Shown: positions 42,180 through 53,800, counted from the first letter of the stretch. The stretch is DNA of 64,000 bases from Perkinsus chesapeaki (GCA_013115145.1 JAAPAO010000078.1:1-64000); one strand, 5' to 3'. A program made the numbers and translations. Notes: generated by a model not told the origin, from the sequence alone.

Positions 42180-45075
42180 CTACCTTTGCGCCGTAATATG
42201 CGTCTTCGGATACATTTGCCTATCACCACCACGCGGAGGTTTATTGATCAATGGCTTGAAACTGCATTCGGCCATCTCTAGAGCCTCCTGCTCTGCCTCC
42301 CGTAGCCTCCGTGCCTGCCTCAACTTTTCATCCCATCTTCATTGGACCCCTTACTTCATCGCGTCGTTCTCTCTCTTTTGCCACTCGTCTCATGTAATCG
42401 CTTCCAGAATCAATCTCCAACCTCAGCCGCGATGGCACCTGTACCGTTGCTGCTCACTATGTAAGCAGCAGTCTTCACTTCGCTAAACAGTCGTCCCGCC
42501 TCCGAGGCCTTGGCCGGTGTTGATGCCATCATATTGGCTTCCTTCTCCGCCTTTCTCTTTTTCAAGTCAATTGACAGTCGCTCGATATTCTCCTCCTTCT
42601 TCCGAAGATCACCATATGATCGCTCGAATATCTGAGACTCTATCTGAGGCTTGGCCTATTGATGCCTATTCCGGTACCGTTCTTGAAGGAGCACTCTTGG
42701 CCTTGGCTGTTACCGTTGGTGTCTGATCACGTTCGAGTTCGAACTCATAAAGAGTTGGATATCTTTACAAACGGTTGACTCCTGTTTATCTCCCTCATCA
42801 TCGCCTCTCTTGAAAGAGATCGTTTGTGTGCCATTTTTCGGGCGACTTTTGATCTTGACACTCGACGAGAGCGGCTGGGCGCAGAACGCTCAGTGGTGGG
42901 AGCTTCGGCATATACCCCAAGCCTCACTCGCATATCCTAGGTTCATGCGTGCACTCTGCTCGTGCCTTCCTCTCGGCATTTGCCAGATGTTCTTTCCTTC
43001 GTGTCTCCCGCTCTTCTTGGCGCTGTAGGAAATTGTGCCTAGATTGACTCCGGAATTTCATCAAAGGTCTCCGCTACATTATTTTCTGTATTTGCTCTTC
43101 AGAAAGGCCTCCCACGCGCTGTTCGATAGACTTCTTTTTTTCTTCTAATCTTTTCCCACCATGCGACGCCAGTCGATGAAATACCTGTCCCACGGTTGGT
43201 GGAGGTGGCAAGGGCATCAGCTACCCACATTGTTGTTAGTGTACTGGCGGGCATGTCTCATGCTGTGCCTTACGGGATTGGTCGATGGCTTGAATGTATT
43301 CTTAGTGGCATCCTCTGCCGCAAGAAGTAGTGCCGAGGAGCCTGTCAACTGGTACGTGAAGACTCCCAATTTAGGATCTGTCTTCACTCCGGCGGTCCTC
43401 AAAGATTCTACTGCTGCCCTTCCTCTTTCTCTGAGATTTCCCTATATCCGGCTCGAAGGTACCTTGTATGCCAGGTATTGCCAAAGTTGCAAGACTAGCT
43501 TACATGCTGCAATTTCTTGCTCTTCTTTAGCTTCCTCCCTCTCTCTTTCACGTGCCTTTCGACGTTGTTCCCATTCCTTAGTCTGACGAGGACCACAAGC
43601 TATCAATCGGAAAGGTAGTTGGGCGAGACCCTTCCCAAAGTTCGTATCAAATTCATAACACATTGAAGCAAGAAACCAACCCGGATTCATCGGCTTGGTA
43701 GTTTTTCACTGTTTGGTTATTATCCGCCCCGTACAGCGGAGACCATCCCTCACCTGCTGCGGTCCTATTCTTGTCTTTATCTCACTATGATGAGTGGTGC
43801 GCGGTTTGAAATGACAATCTTGCATTGACCTGTCTTCCTTCTCTCTTCGTCTTTCCTCTATCTTTTGCCTTCTTTTCATCGCCCATGCCTCATGACGGTC
43901 GTAGAGCGACGAGAAGGAACGCGATGATGATGAGGTATTCATGGCATTCACGCTTCTGCTAGAGTTTCGCCGGAGTCTCTGTTGGGAATGAAGGAGAGCT
44001 GGTGTCGATGCCTTCGGCTCTGAGGGGGTATCAAGGATACCGACACGTAGACGTTCTACTCGCTCTGGGCAATAGCTCTGGGGCCACTAGATCAAACAAA
44101 CCGAAAATTAAACTTCATTATTCCCGATCGAACTCGTTGGGGGATCGGGAACGTGGGGAACGTTAGACTAATTAATTCACGTTCCCTGTGTATGATAACT
44201 TATCGTTGATACGATTTTCATCGTCACATGCCGTCGTGCCTTCTGAGTTGATGGTTTCCTCACCAGTCTGCCACCGTGTGCCCATGTCTCGTTCACTGTG
44301 GTCGACGGCATCTCCAATGTAGGAAGACGTGAAGCTCTCAGAGTAGAGTGAAGATGGTGTGATGCTTGGTGATGAAAGCAAATCAGTGCTGGAGAAGTAG
44401 CTAACGCTCGTTAAGGCTCCCAAATCAGCTGCGGTGACTCTATGTTCATAAGCCTCGGAACTGATGGTCTGCATCTTCGACCGGGGGTTGGCTATCGTAC
44501 ATTACTTCCTAAGAGTATCGTTTGGCATGCCTCTATAGCGTGCTGCGTATTGCCCCGCTGCCACAGTGGTTGCCCCACTTGATGAGCTTGTCTTAGCTGT
44601 CAATGGTGCCGATAGCGGACGGTACGATGTATGGTACACCCGACTGAAGAGGAGCAGCCACTACCAGCCGTGCACGTGAACTATGCAAATCGCTGACGCT
44701 CTCCACTGAAACTTTTTGTCGCAAATTTTTTAACCCTCACAGTGTGCACGATGAACTGGGGACAAGCTATACAGGGAGCCCAATGTTTTTAAATGACACG
44801 AGAGCTCACCTTGGATCACCCGTAGGTGGTGGCCTCAAATAGGACCAGTCTGGCCTATAGACGCCGTCACTAGGCTCGTGGCTAAATAGATGGTGACTTC
44901 TTTCGTATGCTGCAGTTGCTAATCTATTTGCTGTATCGAGTGACTCAAGCAATATGTCATCTAACAATAACCACGCCTGTCCCTTTGACCAATCCGAAAG
45001 CAACCAGTCAGCAGCGATCATTTTAGACTCTTCGTTTAACCGCGCCAGTTTGCTGTAGCTTTGCTCTGAGCCCAA
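42180..45075 (-). CDS. Charged coiled-coil protein with repeated C-x-F-K/E-P boxes
   Basis: N-terminal exon MGSEQSYSKLARLNEES with LLLDDILLESLDTANRL. A Ser/Thr-rich exon (44172-44474, SSPSITPSSLYSESFTSS). Then SFSSLYDRHEAWAMKRRQ and EERRREKEDRSMQDCHFKPRT; EWEQRRKAREREREEAKEEQE; QRQEERETRRKEHLANAERK with ARAECTHEPRI; and finally LREAEQEALEMAECSFKPLIN, ending at TAG 42180-42182. The box (D/E)C-x-(F/E)-(K)-P recurs after charged helices. This pattern is common in cytoskeletal or basal-body proteins of alveolates and kinetoplastids (CTFxPKI boxes), so a cilium or cortex role is plausible. Joins between exons were checked only in part. Confidence 0.55.
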
Positions 45076-45573
45076 CGCTAGCAGCTTAACTGTGCAATTA
45101 CTTCTAGAACTAATTAAGGCACAGTTAAGTAGTTACTTGTCAGATTTCTTTACAGTGCGAATGGATTCATCTAATGTGCAGGCTCTTGAACGCCTGTGGT
45201 TTGGTGATTCACCAATGTGGAAAGCCGGTATTTTATCTTAATACAAAATACATCGAAAACCCGTTGCTTGCTGATAACGCAAGTGAATTTCGCATCTTTA
45301 TTGACCCTGTCAAAGATACCAAATAGGTTCATCATCACCTGTATCTCGTGTCATAACATGCCCATAGACGACCCCATCTCGCTGTTCCTACACTCCAACA
45401 GTCCATGAAGAAGCCTCTAGTGCTCTCCTTACCAGAAGTCTCTCTGCTGCTTCTGGTGTTAGTAGTTTGGGAACTATAGGAGATGCTTCATTAAAACTCA
45501 TCGCCGTATGGGCGCCTATACAGCTGATGCACTGCAACGCAACCAAAGCGTCGATGAGATGTAATGTACGATA

Positions 45574-46045
45574 TCAATTTTGCGGAGCATTGTCGAGCTC
45601 CGAGAGATGCTTAGCGTACTTGTTATATAATTCTGGATGCTCCTTTTCCAGCTACATGCCCACAGTTGTGTCGGTAAGAGGTTGGATGTATCTTACTTTA
45701 GGGTAGAGGTCGCTCCATGGGTCGATGACCATGTCATCTTGAATGAATCGTTCAATCGGTAATTCTCGCAAGGATTCGGCGTCATTATTCCATCGGTGAC
45801 CTTTGCCTTTACCTGATTATGATACCACTCTTCGCTGAAATCGCGCGTCAGATTACCCTTCCTGCCGCCTTTATTGTAGCTGCGATACGCTGGTTGTGTC
45901 CAATCACCGTACCAAGACCCTTTACCTCCGTTCAACCTATTAAGGATCTTACCAGGTTGAAGCTGAGATACTACCTCTGAGCAGGCTGATAACCTCCACC
46001 GTACTGTTGTTGCTGTTGCCAATAGCCGGCTCCTTTACCATACAT
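45574..46045 (-). CDS. Gln/Gly-rich small protein
   Basis: Start MYGKGAGYW (ATG 46043-46045), then QQQQQYGGGYQPAQR. A 38-nt family E intron leads to LNGGKGSWYGDWTQPAYRSY. Another intron joins NKGGRKG to GKGKGHRWNNDAESLREL, followed by IERFIQDDMVIDPWSDLYPK and, after an intron starting GTAAGATAC, LEKEHPELYNKYAKHLSEL and a stop at 45574-45576. The N-terminal half resembles GYGG/RG-type RNA-binding tails; the C-terminal half is acidic and helical. A separate frame at 46057-46264 (MVNAEEAEAATVRSTIK) may be an upstream exon or another short gene. Unrecognised. Confidence 0.5.
45937..45974 (-). repeat. 38-nt intron that is almost exactly one family E unit
   Basis: GTAGTATCTCAGCTTCAACC then TGGTAAGATCCTTAATAG. 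Its core matches the reverse complement of the free-standing palindrome at 48525-48552. Join PAQR / LNGGKG is in frame. Confidence 0.75.
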
Positions 46046-46458
46046 CACAACAACTACCTTCCACCTAGTAAAGATTCCTTCGAGGTTGATTCGCGTACCA
46101 TCCTCACATGGCGCTTCCTCCCATTCAACCCAAAGTAACATTGTACCCCCAAAAAGAATTTTCGAGATCTTATTATTTTTTGACAAATTGCTGTGCAAAG
46201 TAGCGCTCGCCCACTTAATCGTTGAGCGCACTGTCGCCGCCTCCGCCTCTTCTGCATTCACCAACTAAGAGACTAGTTCCCAACCTTCTTTGTATCTTTC
46301 AGCGATGAGCTTGAGATCCTTGCAACTCTAAGCTTCGAGTCACCGTCTTTTAGCCTCTCCTATAGGAAGGTCCTTGAATGTACCCTAGGGACGGGAATGG
46401 TTTCGGCAGGGTTGTTGTGGAGTACTGTTGGTAGTAGCCCTGAACGTTTCATTATCCA

Positions 46459-48175
46459 ATGCCAGAAGTAGAATCAAAAAAGAGATCTTTAGATTCCGAC
46501 AAGGTTAAGTCGAGCACACCCGAAGTTATCTTTGGTGATTCCAAAATCGAAGTTGCCGGTAAAATATCTATCTCACATTAATGCACAGTCCCCATCAGGT
46601 TTATCGGACCCCACAGAGGTCCCTCTTGCCCGGACGTTCGACGAGTCTGGTCTGAGAAAGTCTCTTAAGGAGTATCTTAGCTCCAAGTTTTCCACTCCTT
46701 CCGCCATCCAAGCTGCCTGCTGGCCCCTCTTGCTTTCTGGTCTCGATGTCGTCGGTGTCGCTGAGACCGGCAGCGGCAAGACCCTCGGTTTCGCATTGCC
46801 TTTCATGTCGAAGGCTATGAATAAAGGAAATGACGGTATGATGATGGTGTTATCTCCCACTAGAGAGCTGGCGAGGCAAATCCACGAGGTTATCGTTGAC
46901 GTTGACAAGAAGAAGCAAAAGTTGCCTTCAATTTGCCTGTACGGCGGCACTCCTAAGTGGGAGCAGCAGAAACAGTTGAAGGCTGATAAGCCTCGAATAG
47001 TGATTGGCACCCCCGGAAGGGTCTTAGATCTCCTCCAGGACGGCTCATTGGACTTCTCTAAGGTTAACTATGCAGTTTTGGACGAAGCTGATCGAATGCT
47101 CGACATGGGGTTCCTACCGAGTGTCACGCAGATCTTCGGATATCTTCCATCGGCTGATAAGAGACAATCTCTTATGTTCTCAGCTACGTGGAATAAGGAG
47201 GTAATAAGGTAATTTCGTGGCGAGTGAGGATTGGTCACAGGTACGAAGATTATCTAGAAAGTTGATGAAGCGTGAGCGCATTACTGTTACTGTTATGGGC
47301 AGCAATGAGACCAAAAGCAACCAGGATGAGTTGACCGCCAATACTCGTATCACCCAGATGATCGATGTGGTCCACGATAGGAAGCCTAAGATGGACCGTC
47401 TATGGCATCATCTTGGTAACCTATGCCCTAATAAGGGAGTGTGGAAGGTAATATAAAGGGGATCGGAAGAGGAGGACTCAGCAATCGCCGGGATGTTGGA
47501 AATCTGTCACAAAGTCTATTTTTATACGAAGAGTGTTGGCTATCAGGTTATTGTGTTCGCACTGTATAAGAAGGAGGCAGCCCATCTCGAGCGATGCCTC
47601 AGGGACTACTATGATGTAGTGGGTCTTCATGGCGACATGACACAGTCCGCTCGGGAGGCCTCTATTAAGCGGTTTACCGAGGGGCAAAATCTTATATTAG
47701 TAGCTACTGATGTAGCAGCTAGAGGCTTGGATGTTAAGGACGTCACTGGTGTTATTAACTACACTTTCCCTTTGGTTATTGAAGATTACGTTCATAGGTG
47801 AGAGAGCGACGCAGGTTCGAATCCCAGGGAGGGCATTTTTCAGGATTGGCCGTACTGGACGTGCAGGGCGGACGGGCAAGGCTGTTACCATCTTGAATGC
47901 TGATGAGGAGAAGCAGTTCGCCTTCGATCTTAAGGGACTTCTTGAGCGATGTGGCCAGGAGGTAACTTCGGTAGCGGTTGATGGGGAGTACTTGGTATGG
48001 CCAGGTACCTGAGGCTTTGAGTAAGTTGGCAAACCAGACGGGTGGGTTCAAGGCGAGCAAGAAGAAGGTTCATCCCATTTATGGGGCATTCTTCAAGGAT
48101 GAAGAGGAGATGGCAAAGTTAGAGGCGAAGAAGACTCATATTACCTTCTCGGATGATGATGAAGATGACGACTAG
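46459..48175 (+). CDS. DEAD-box RNA helicase, Dbp3-like
   Basis: Six exons, five introns (46559-46598, 47201-47240, 47448-47546, 47798-47843, 47962-48004), all in phase. Motifs in order: FSTPSAIQAACWP (Q motif), AETGSGKT (I), PTRELARQI (Ia), GG, TPGRVLDLL (Ib), VLDEADRMLDMGF (II, DEAD), MFSATW (III, SAT), FALYKKEAAHLERCL (IV), GLHGDMTQSAREASIKRF, VATDVAARGLDVKDV (V), YVHRIGRTGRAGRTGKAV (VI). YTFPLVIEDYVHR and the tail NQTGGFKASKKKVHPIYG followed by an acidic end suggest the Dbp3 group, which acts in nucleolar large-subunit rRNA processing. Start MPEVESKKRSLD follows the divergent gene by about 400 bp. Confidence 0.9.
47201..47240 (+). repeat. 40-nt intron with family C core, sense
   Basis: GTAATAAGGTAATTTCGTGG then CGAGTGAGGATTGGTCACAG. 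Contains TAATTTCGTGGCGAGTGA, 17 of 18 bases of the MITE terminal repeat. Joins ATWNKE to VRRLSRKLMKRE. Confidence 0.8.
47798..47843 (+). repeat. 46-nt intron made of a tRNA 3' half, sense
   Basis: GTGAGAGAGCGACGCAGG, then TTCGAATCCCAGGGAGGGC (B box and acceptor strand) and ATTTTTCAG. It lies inside helicase motif VI (YVHR / IGRTGR), where the join is certain. Confidence 0.95.
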
Positions 48176-48623
48176 GCGTGCTGCGATTTTACGGTGGTCG
48201 AAACTGATAGAAAAACAGTAAAATGATGACCATCGTCTTCATTATCTAGTCCTAGAGATTACACATCGCTTATGTATTAGTTACTAGTTTCATTATTGGA
48301 TAATTCGCCACTAAATTACGTCTGAGGGCTGATGATGATGATGAGCTACAACGTTCCTGTTAAATATATAACAGCCACCACCACCTCCACACATGGTGGT
48401 GGTGGCTGCCTACGTACTGGAACCTGCGTCCGAAAGGATGATATCGTAACTGTCCTATTATACGCGGGTTTCAAGAGGCTTTGCTTGTGTAGAGTGACGG
48501 GGTGGTGGGAAGTTGAGCTGGAATGTATCTTACCTGGTTGAAGCTAAGATACCATATCACCAGTTGTTATTTAATTTTAAGTTGGCTGCTCTTGCCGCCT
48601 TCACTGCTACATCAAACTAGCAT
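48176..48623. repeat. Intergenic cluster of three palindromic elements
   Basis: 48186-48224: family B unit with ends ATTTTAC/GTAAAAT, containing CTGATAGAAAAACAG. 48372-48408: hairpin with perfect 14-bp arms (CAGCCACCACCACC) and a 9-nt loop. 48525-48552: family E unit with ends GTATCTTA/TAAGATAC. These lie between the helicase stop and the PITP start and could be 3' UTR, 5' UTR introns or free elements. Confidence 0.75.
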
Positions 48624-50491
48624 ATGCCTAGAGTCCAGGAGTATCGAATAGTCCTTCCAATGGAGGTCGAGCAATACCATGTTGCCCAGCTCTACATGGT
48701 CGCCAAGTCTAGCCTGGAAGATACTACTGGCGGGGCTGGAGTGGAAGTGGTTACAAACGAACCATATGATGATGGTAGTAGTGGTTTGGTGTAGTGGTTA
48801 GTATGTCAGCCTTTCTCAGGGGAGACCCAGGGTCAATTCACTCATAAGCGCATTTCTATCGCACCGTATTTGCCGTCTTGGGTAACATCATTGGTGAATC
48901 CTGATTGGCTGGTATTCGACGAGAAGAGTTGGAATGCCTTCCCTCGGTGCCGTACGGTCTACTCTTGTCCGATGCTTAGTGAGTTCTCGATGGAGATTGA
49001 TAGTATGCATATTGAAGGCAATTGTACAGATGATAACGCTCTTAAATTGGATGGTAACAAGCCGACAGTTTTTACGCTTTTTCTATCAGTTTTTGCCAGA
49101 TGCGGATCTTGCTAAGCGTAAAATTGACTTCATCGATATCGTAAACGATCACATATCCAGCAGGGATTATAATGAAGAAGAAGACCCGTCAAAATGGCAT
49201 AGCGAGAAGGTAGATGGAGACAAGCGTTCGGACGGGGAGATGCTGTTTGCAGCTCGACATGGGACCTTTGGAGTCTGACTGGATGCAGACGACTCAGCCG
49301 ATCATGACGTGTTACAAGGTACTAAGGGGAAGGGGGTTTGGTCACCTGGGGGCGGCGTCGGCGGGGGGGAGGTGTTATTACGTGCTGCTGCGATGTGATA
49401 ATACGATTTGATTGTCGATTCGGTGCTTAATAGTGCGGAGTGGAAGAAGCATGGAATAGTTACATTCGTTGCATGTGGACGTAGTTTATATCGAGTGTCA
49501 TTCATTTGAGTGGTTATCAGGTTATTCATGTTACCTGTAATCCTGGGTTTATGATGCAGAACAGAGTTGAAAGTTTTATAGTTAAAGCGACTAAGACAAC
49601 TCTATTCAAGTAGTAAGGGGATGGATACTTGATAAAGGGGCGAATCCTGCCCAGTCGAGAGGACATGACAATAATGCCAATGTAGAGTGTATTCAGCGAT
49701 GGTCTGAAGCTGAATAACTGAGTTGAGTAGTTCAATTACTAACCATTATTTCCTTCGCCACATTGAGGCCGATATCAATTGGTTTCGATTGCCGTCGTTG
49801 GAAGGCTGTCGTTGGCCTTGCCGTTTTTAACAGCGTACATCACCATTTCTCGAAATTTACGCATTCTCTGTTGGCGTGGAAAGCATTGGTATTAAAGGAC
49901 GTATGGGCTCCATAAGCAGCAGGAGTCGGATTGATTATTACCGTGGTTGGCTACCTTTACGCTACGTAGCTGGGGGGAGCAGGGTGGAATCTCGAACCTC
50001 GCAGGTATCATCGAAAATGTGTGTGCTGGGCGGATGAATGGGCCGATCTGACGATGGATGATATTCGATTGATGGAGGATAAAGTCCAGAAGAAGCTGCG
50101 GAAGTTCTGGAGGGACAAACGGATTGAGGAAGGCTTGGAAGTTGCCAGCGATTCTGACGCCAGCGAAGTGCAGGGGGAGCTGGAGGGCACCCCTACTGCG
50201 GATGAGGATGCCTCACCCGGCAGCGCAACTGGCCGCCGATCTCGAACTGCTAGTCGAGCATCAAGCAAAGATACCACCGGGTTGCTAACAGTTACGGCAT
50301 CACCGGTGGATCCGGCTAGGACTAGTGTGAGTGCGAGTGTTAATAATGACATAGCGGCGAGCGGTAGAGTTGGGGCTAGCCATAAGTGCAGCAGCATCAC
50401 TGGTGGAGGAAGCGGTGTGGAGGTTATGAGGGCTGGATCGCTGTTTAAATTGGGGGATGGTATTATAAATACCAGCTGGAATGAGAGGTAG
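48624..50491 (+). CDS. Phosphatidylinositol transfer protein (class I type) with Ser-rich tail
   Basis: Start MPRVQEYRIVLPMEVEQY matches the PITP N-terminus. Then KSSLEDTTGGAGVEVVTNEP, GQFTHKRISIAPYLPSW after a 36-nt intron, DEKSWNAFPRCRT (as in HEKAWNAYPYCRT), IDFIDIVNDHISSRDY with EEDPSKWHSE, MGPLESDWMQ, MMQNRVESFIVKA and CWADEWADLTMDDIRLMEDK. These give the lipid-binding STARD-like fold and its C-terminal G helix. The protein then continues with an acidic, Ser/Thr-rich tail (DSDASEVQGELEGT) to TAG 50489-50491. Introns include 48784-48819, 49054-49099, and two longer ones near 49320-49525 and 49608-50003. PITPs move PtdIns and PtdCho between membranes. All canonical blocks are present in order. 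Confidence 0.9.
48784..48819 (+). repeat. 36-nt intron made of a tRNA 5' half, sense
   Basis: GTTTGGTGTAGTGGTTAGTA then TGTCAGCCTTTCTCAG: an A box (TGGTGTAGTGGTTAG) plus the anticodon-stem 5' side, as in Glu/Asp/His tRNAs. Joins DDGSS to GETQGQFTHK in frame. Confidence 0.7.
49054..49099 (+). repeat. 46-nt intron with family B core
   Basis: Contains ACAGTTTTTACGCTTTTTC then TATCAGTTTTTGCCAG. Joins ALKLD to DADLAKRKIDF in frame. Confidence 0.7.
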
Positions 50492-50513
50492 TAGTGGGGG
50501 GAGGGAGGGTTGG

Positions 50514-50644
50514 TAATTTCGTGGCGCGTGACAAGGAATTGGGAATACTGTTGTAGGGAGGTAGTATGGGAATAGGATTTAATCTATTTTGTTACTCGTT
50601 GATGGGGTGCATGTTCGATCTTTACGTCGCGCGCCACGAAATTA
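50514..50644. mobile_element. 131-bp MITE with 19-bp terminal inverted repeats (family C)
   Basis: Left end TAATTTCGTGGCGCGTGAC (50514-50532) and right end GTCGCGCGCCACGAAATTA (50626-50644) are inverted repeats with one mismatch. No ORF inside. It lies just after the PITP stop. The same terminal sequence forms the core of introns in three other genes. Confidence 0.8.
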
Positions 50645-50819
50645 GTTGGTGACGTGAACTCTGCTCTTCAAGGTTGGTGAAAAAGCATTTAGTAGGGTTA
50701 TGATTTTGAGAATATCGTCGAATAGGTGGAGAGTCATCTCAATTACGATAATGCCGATCGGTGTTCGATGACCGAGAGGTGGGCAAGCATGCAGTCTGGC
50801 AACTGCTGCTGCTACCAGC

Positions 50820-53800
50820 TTATCGATCGAGAAAGGAAGGGGCGTAGTGCGTAAACAACTGCGAGGTGTTACTGCTTTTGGCATTCAAACTAGCACTGAT
50901 GTGTTGTGAAGTGGGGCCTTGAATGATGTATGTTTAGATACTTTGTGCTGTCGGGATCTGTCCTGAGCTATTATAGAGATTCGAGGGAAGTACGACCGAG
51001 GGAGAGTATACCGATGAAAGGGGCTGTAGTGCAGTGGTGTGGCTCACATAAGGGAAGAGAGCATGCCTTTATAGTCGTAATAACGTCACGCGCCATGAAA
51101 TTGTACGGTTATTCAGATGCCCAAGGACCATCGCAGACAGGTTGTTGTGTCTGGTGGAAGCGAGGGCGAGACGCGTCAGTGGATGCTTTGGTGTCAGGAG
51201 GCCGCAGATAGGGCTACGGCCTCAACGACACCTGGGCCAACCATGGAGGCATCTCCTAAGGTGGCTATGGTAGCTGAAGGAGAGCCAAAGGGGGGCGAGG
51301 GAAAGGTGAGTGGCGGTCTTTGGAGGGAAAAAGCAGTGTCTATCTTAGGTTGAAGCGCGCTCTTCGGGTGGTGGAGTAGTTCGCGAGAAGTCTGTTGATA
51401 AGGCTGGGCCGTCGGTGTCGTCTTCGTCAGGGGGCCTTCTGCCAGATGCCTGTACGCGGTATTTGCCTAAAGACCCTTTAAGAGGAATGGAGAGCCTTCT
51501 GAGGTTTGCTAGATGTGGATATCAAAGGAATGATATGTGTATGGTGTAAGTTGCCGGGGGTGGGGATCGAACTCGGGTGGGATGCCTCTGAGCAGGTCAA
51601 CTGATCGAGGGTTGAGGATTTGGCGGCAAATGGACCCTGTTGATGAGGAGGCCGGTTTGACGGTTTTTCTATCAAAAGTGTGGTCTGAGGCTACCAGAGT
51701 GGATTTCTATTCCGTCCCTTTGTCTATCGCCTTTGCAATAACTACCCTCTCCGTTTTCGTCATCCTCACACTCGGTGCTTTACTGACACCTCTAGCTGCA
51801 TTCATCCTCGTAGTGTGGTCCAAATGCCTGCTGGAAGTGTTCCCTATTGCCGAGGCCGTCAGGGAGGGTACTTCCAGTGGTGTTGTGATCGGTGAGGTTG
51901 TTGTGCCCACCACCGACAGCAGCATGGTCGAAGCCGCTCTTTTGGATGTATCCGAGTGGCATCGTTGGAGTCCGGCGCTGAAGTCTGCCGCTGCCTACAG
52001 GCTGTCTACTACTGGTCTGGGTCTTGTTAAATACGGCGGAGCGGAGCTTACTGAGCGAATTATTCGTCCTAGAGAGGAGGGGCCACCTAGCGTAGGTCCA
52101 TGCCAGGAACAGCAAGCTTGCCTGCCATCACTAATAGTGTTGCATTACGATAGCAAGGCAAATGAGAAGTACTTTTGCTGGGCGGTGTTCCCGGGCCCTA
52201 AGTCAGTGTCGGTGCTGATGCTGAGCGCTGGTGGCCCCGGGAGAGCCATAAGGGGCCTGAGGTTTGTGCGAGAGTATCTTAGCTCGCTGCAAGTTGCCCC
52301 TGTAGTGTGGCCGAGACCCTTGCCATCACTACCGGATATGTTTATGCCACGAGGGAGCCAACATGTTCATGCGAGAAGGAGAGGGTCTGGTGGATGGGTG
52401 GAGCTACCGGTGCCTTATGGTGTTAAAGGCCTCGACTCGGCATTAAAGAGGGCATTGTTGCACAACTCAGAGGAGGCTATTGTTGGCGGTAGGGTAATGG
52501 CTGATGAAGATGACCGTGGTGGAGCGGACGTGATGCCGACTCTTATGGGTGGGAGAGGAGGCGGAGCGAAGTTTTTTTATGGTTTTTGGTTTCAGCGTTG
52601 TCGCATCTATTCATCCAATCGAGTGCGTATATGCCAAGAGCGAGCACGGCTATTGTTAATAACGATAGTTGCCGAGCGGTAGGTTTGAACCGGGGTCTTT
52701 TGGATAGCAGTTGGGCGCTTCCCCCGCTGGGCTATAAATGTGTATTTCAGTTACAACTGGTGGGAGCGTGCATAGTGGCCAGTCTACAACGTCTTCTTTG
52801 TGCCCTTGAAAGCAGTGATGCCTTCCTAACCACATCTGCAGCAGCTGCCCGGACCCCTGGTTACCGAGCCATCATAACTCCTGGAGACACATGCCAATGC
52901 AAGACGATCCCTCGAGCTGGTCGAGGCCATGGAGCTGATATTTGCTGGGAGGCAGTGGCGCCCGATTGTGCTCATTATTTAGTGACAGAGGAAGAGGGCT
53001 GCGGGAGATGGACGCAACGAGGCACGATAAAGTGAGAAAAATACCCTCGGTGGGATTCGAACCCGAGTCGTGCTACTGCAGGTTTGGTGTATCATTATTG
53101 CCTCCTACATTGAAGTACAGAACTACTGGGATAGCTCTCAACCTCACCGGAAAGCACTATATCGACTTCCTCAGTAGTGAAGTCAAAAATGCAGCGGAGC
53201 GGAGCTCTAAGAGAACTGCAAATAAAGGCATTACCGCCTTCGTGACAGAGCTACCACGGCTGGTAAAAATGCCTGTTGCCGGAATCGAACTCGAGACCTT
53301 CTTCCTCTCGTAGGTCTGTCGCCCATTGAGTGGTTCCTCCAAGCATTGCTTGTTACGTTGGGAGGGCAAAGTATCTATCAACATTCCCGGAGCCAACGGT
53401 GGCATTTGCGAGCTCTCCATTGTGGATCCATCCAGCGGTAAGTTATCTCGCTGTTCTTGTTCAACCCGGATGAGGGAGGATTCAGGCCGAGTGGCTGGAG
53501 AAGTCCGAAACGGTCGTGGTGGCCTGCATAGTGTTGGAGAGGGCAATATATTCGACCGTGTGTGCTTCGATGGCGAGCCACTTTGGGTTAGCGGCCTGTG
53601 CCCCGAGGATTTAGCGGCGTCTTCCGAGCATGCCGCTGAAGCCTTCCCTCCAACGTCCCCAGTTGTCGAGATAAAGGTAGGGTGCCGGGATCGAACTTGG
53701 GACCTTTCAATCGCATACTTCAGGTTGAATCTAGCAAGCGTCTCTTGCCGACTGATTGTCATACTCATCGATTGATTGGTCGCCGGCGCCGGGTCCAGTC

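Noticed and set aside
46670-46684. GTATCTTAGCTC in the helicase as a family E intron
   Set aside because: Lies inside conserved coding sequence (KEYLSSKFSTPSA) with no need for splicing. A chance match, as is 52276.
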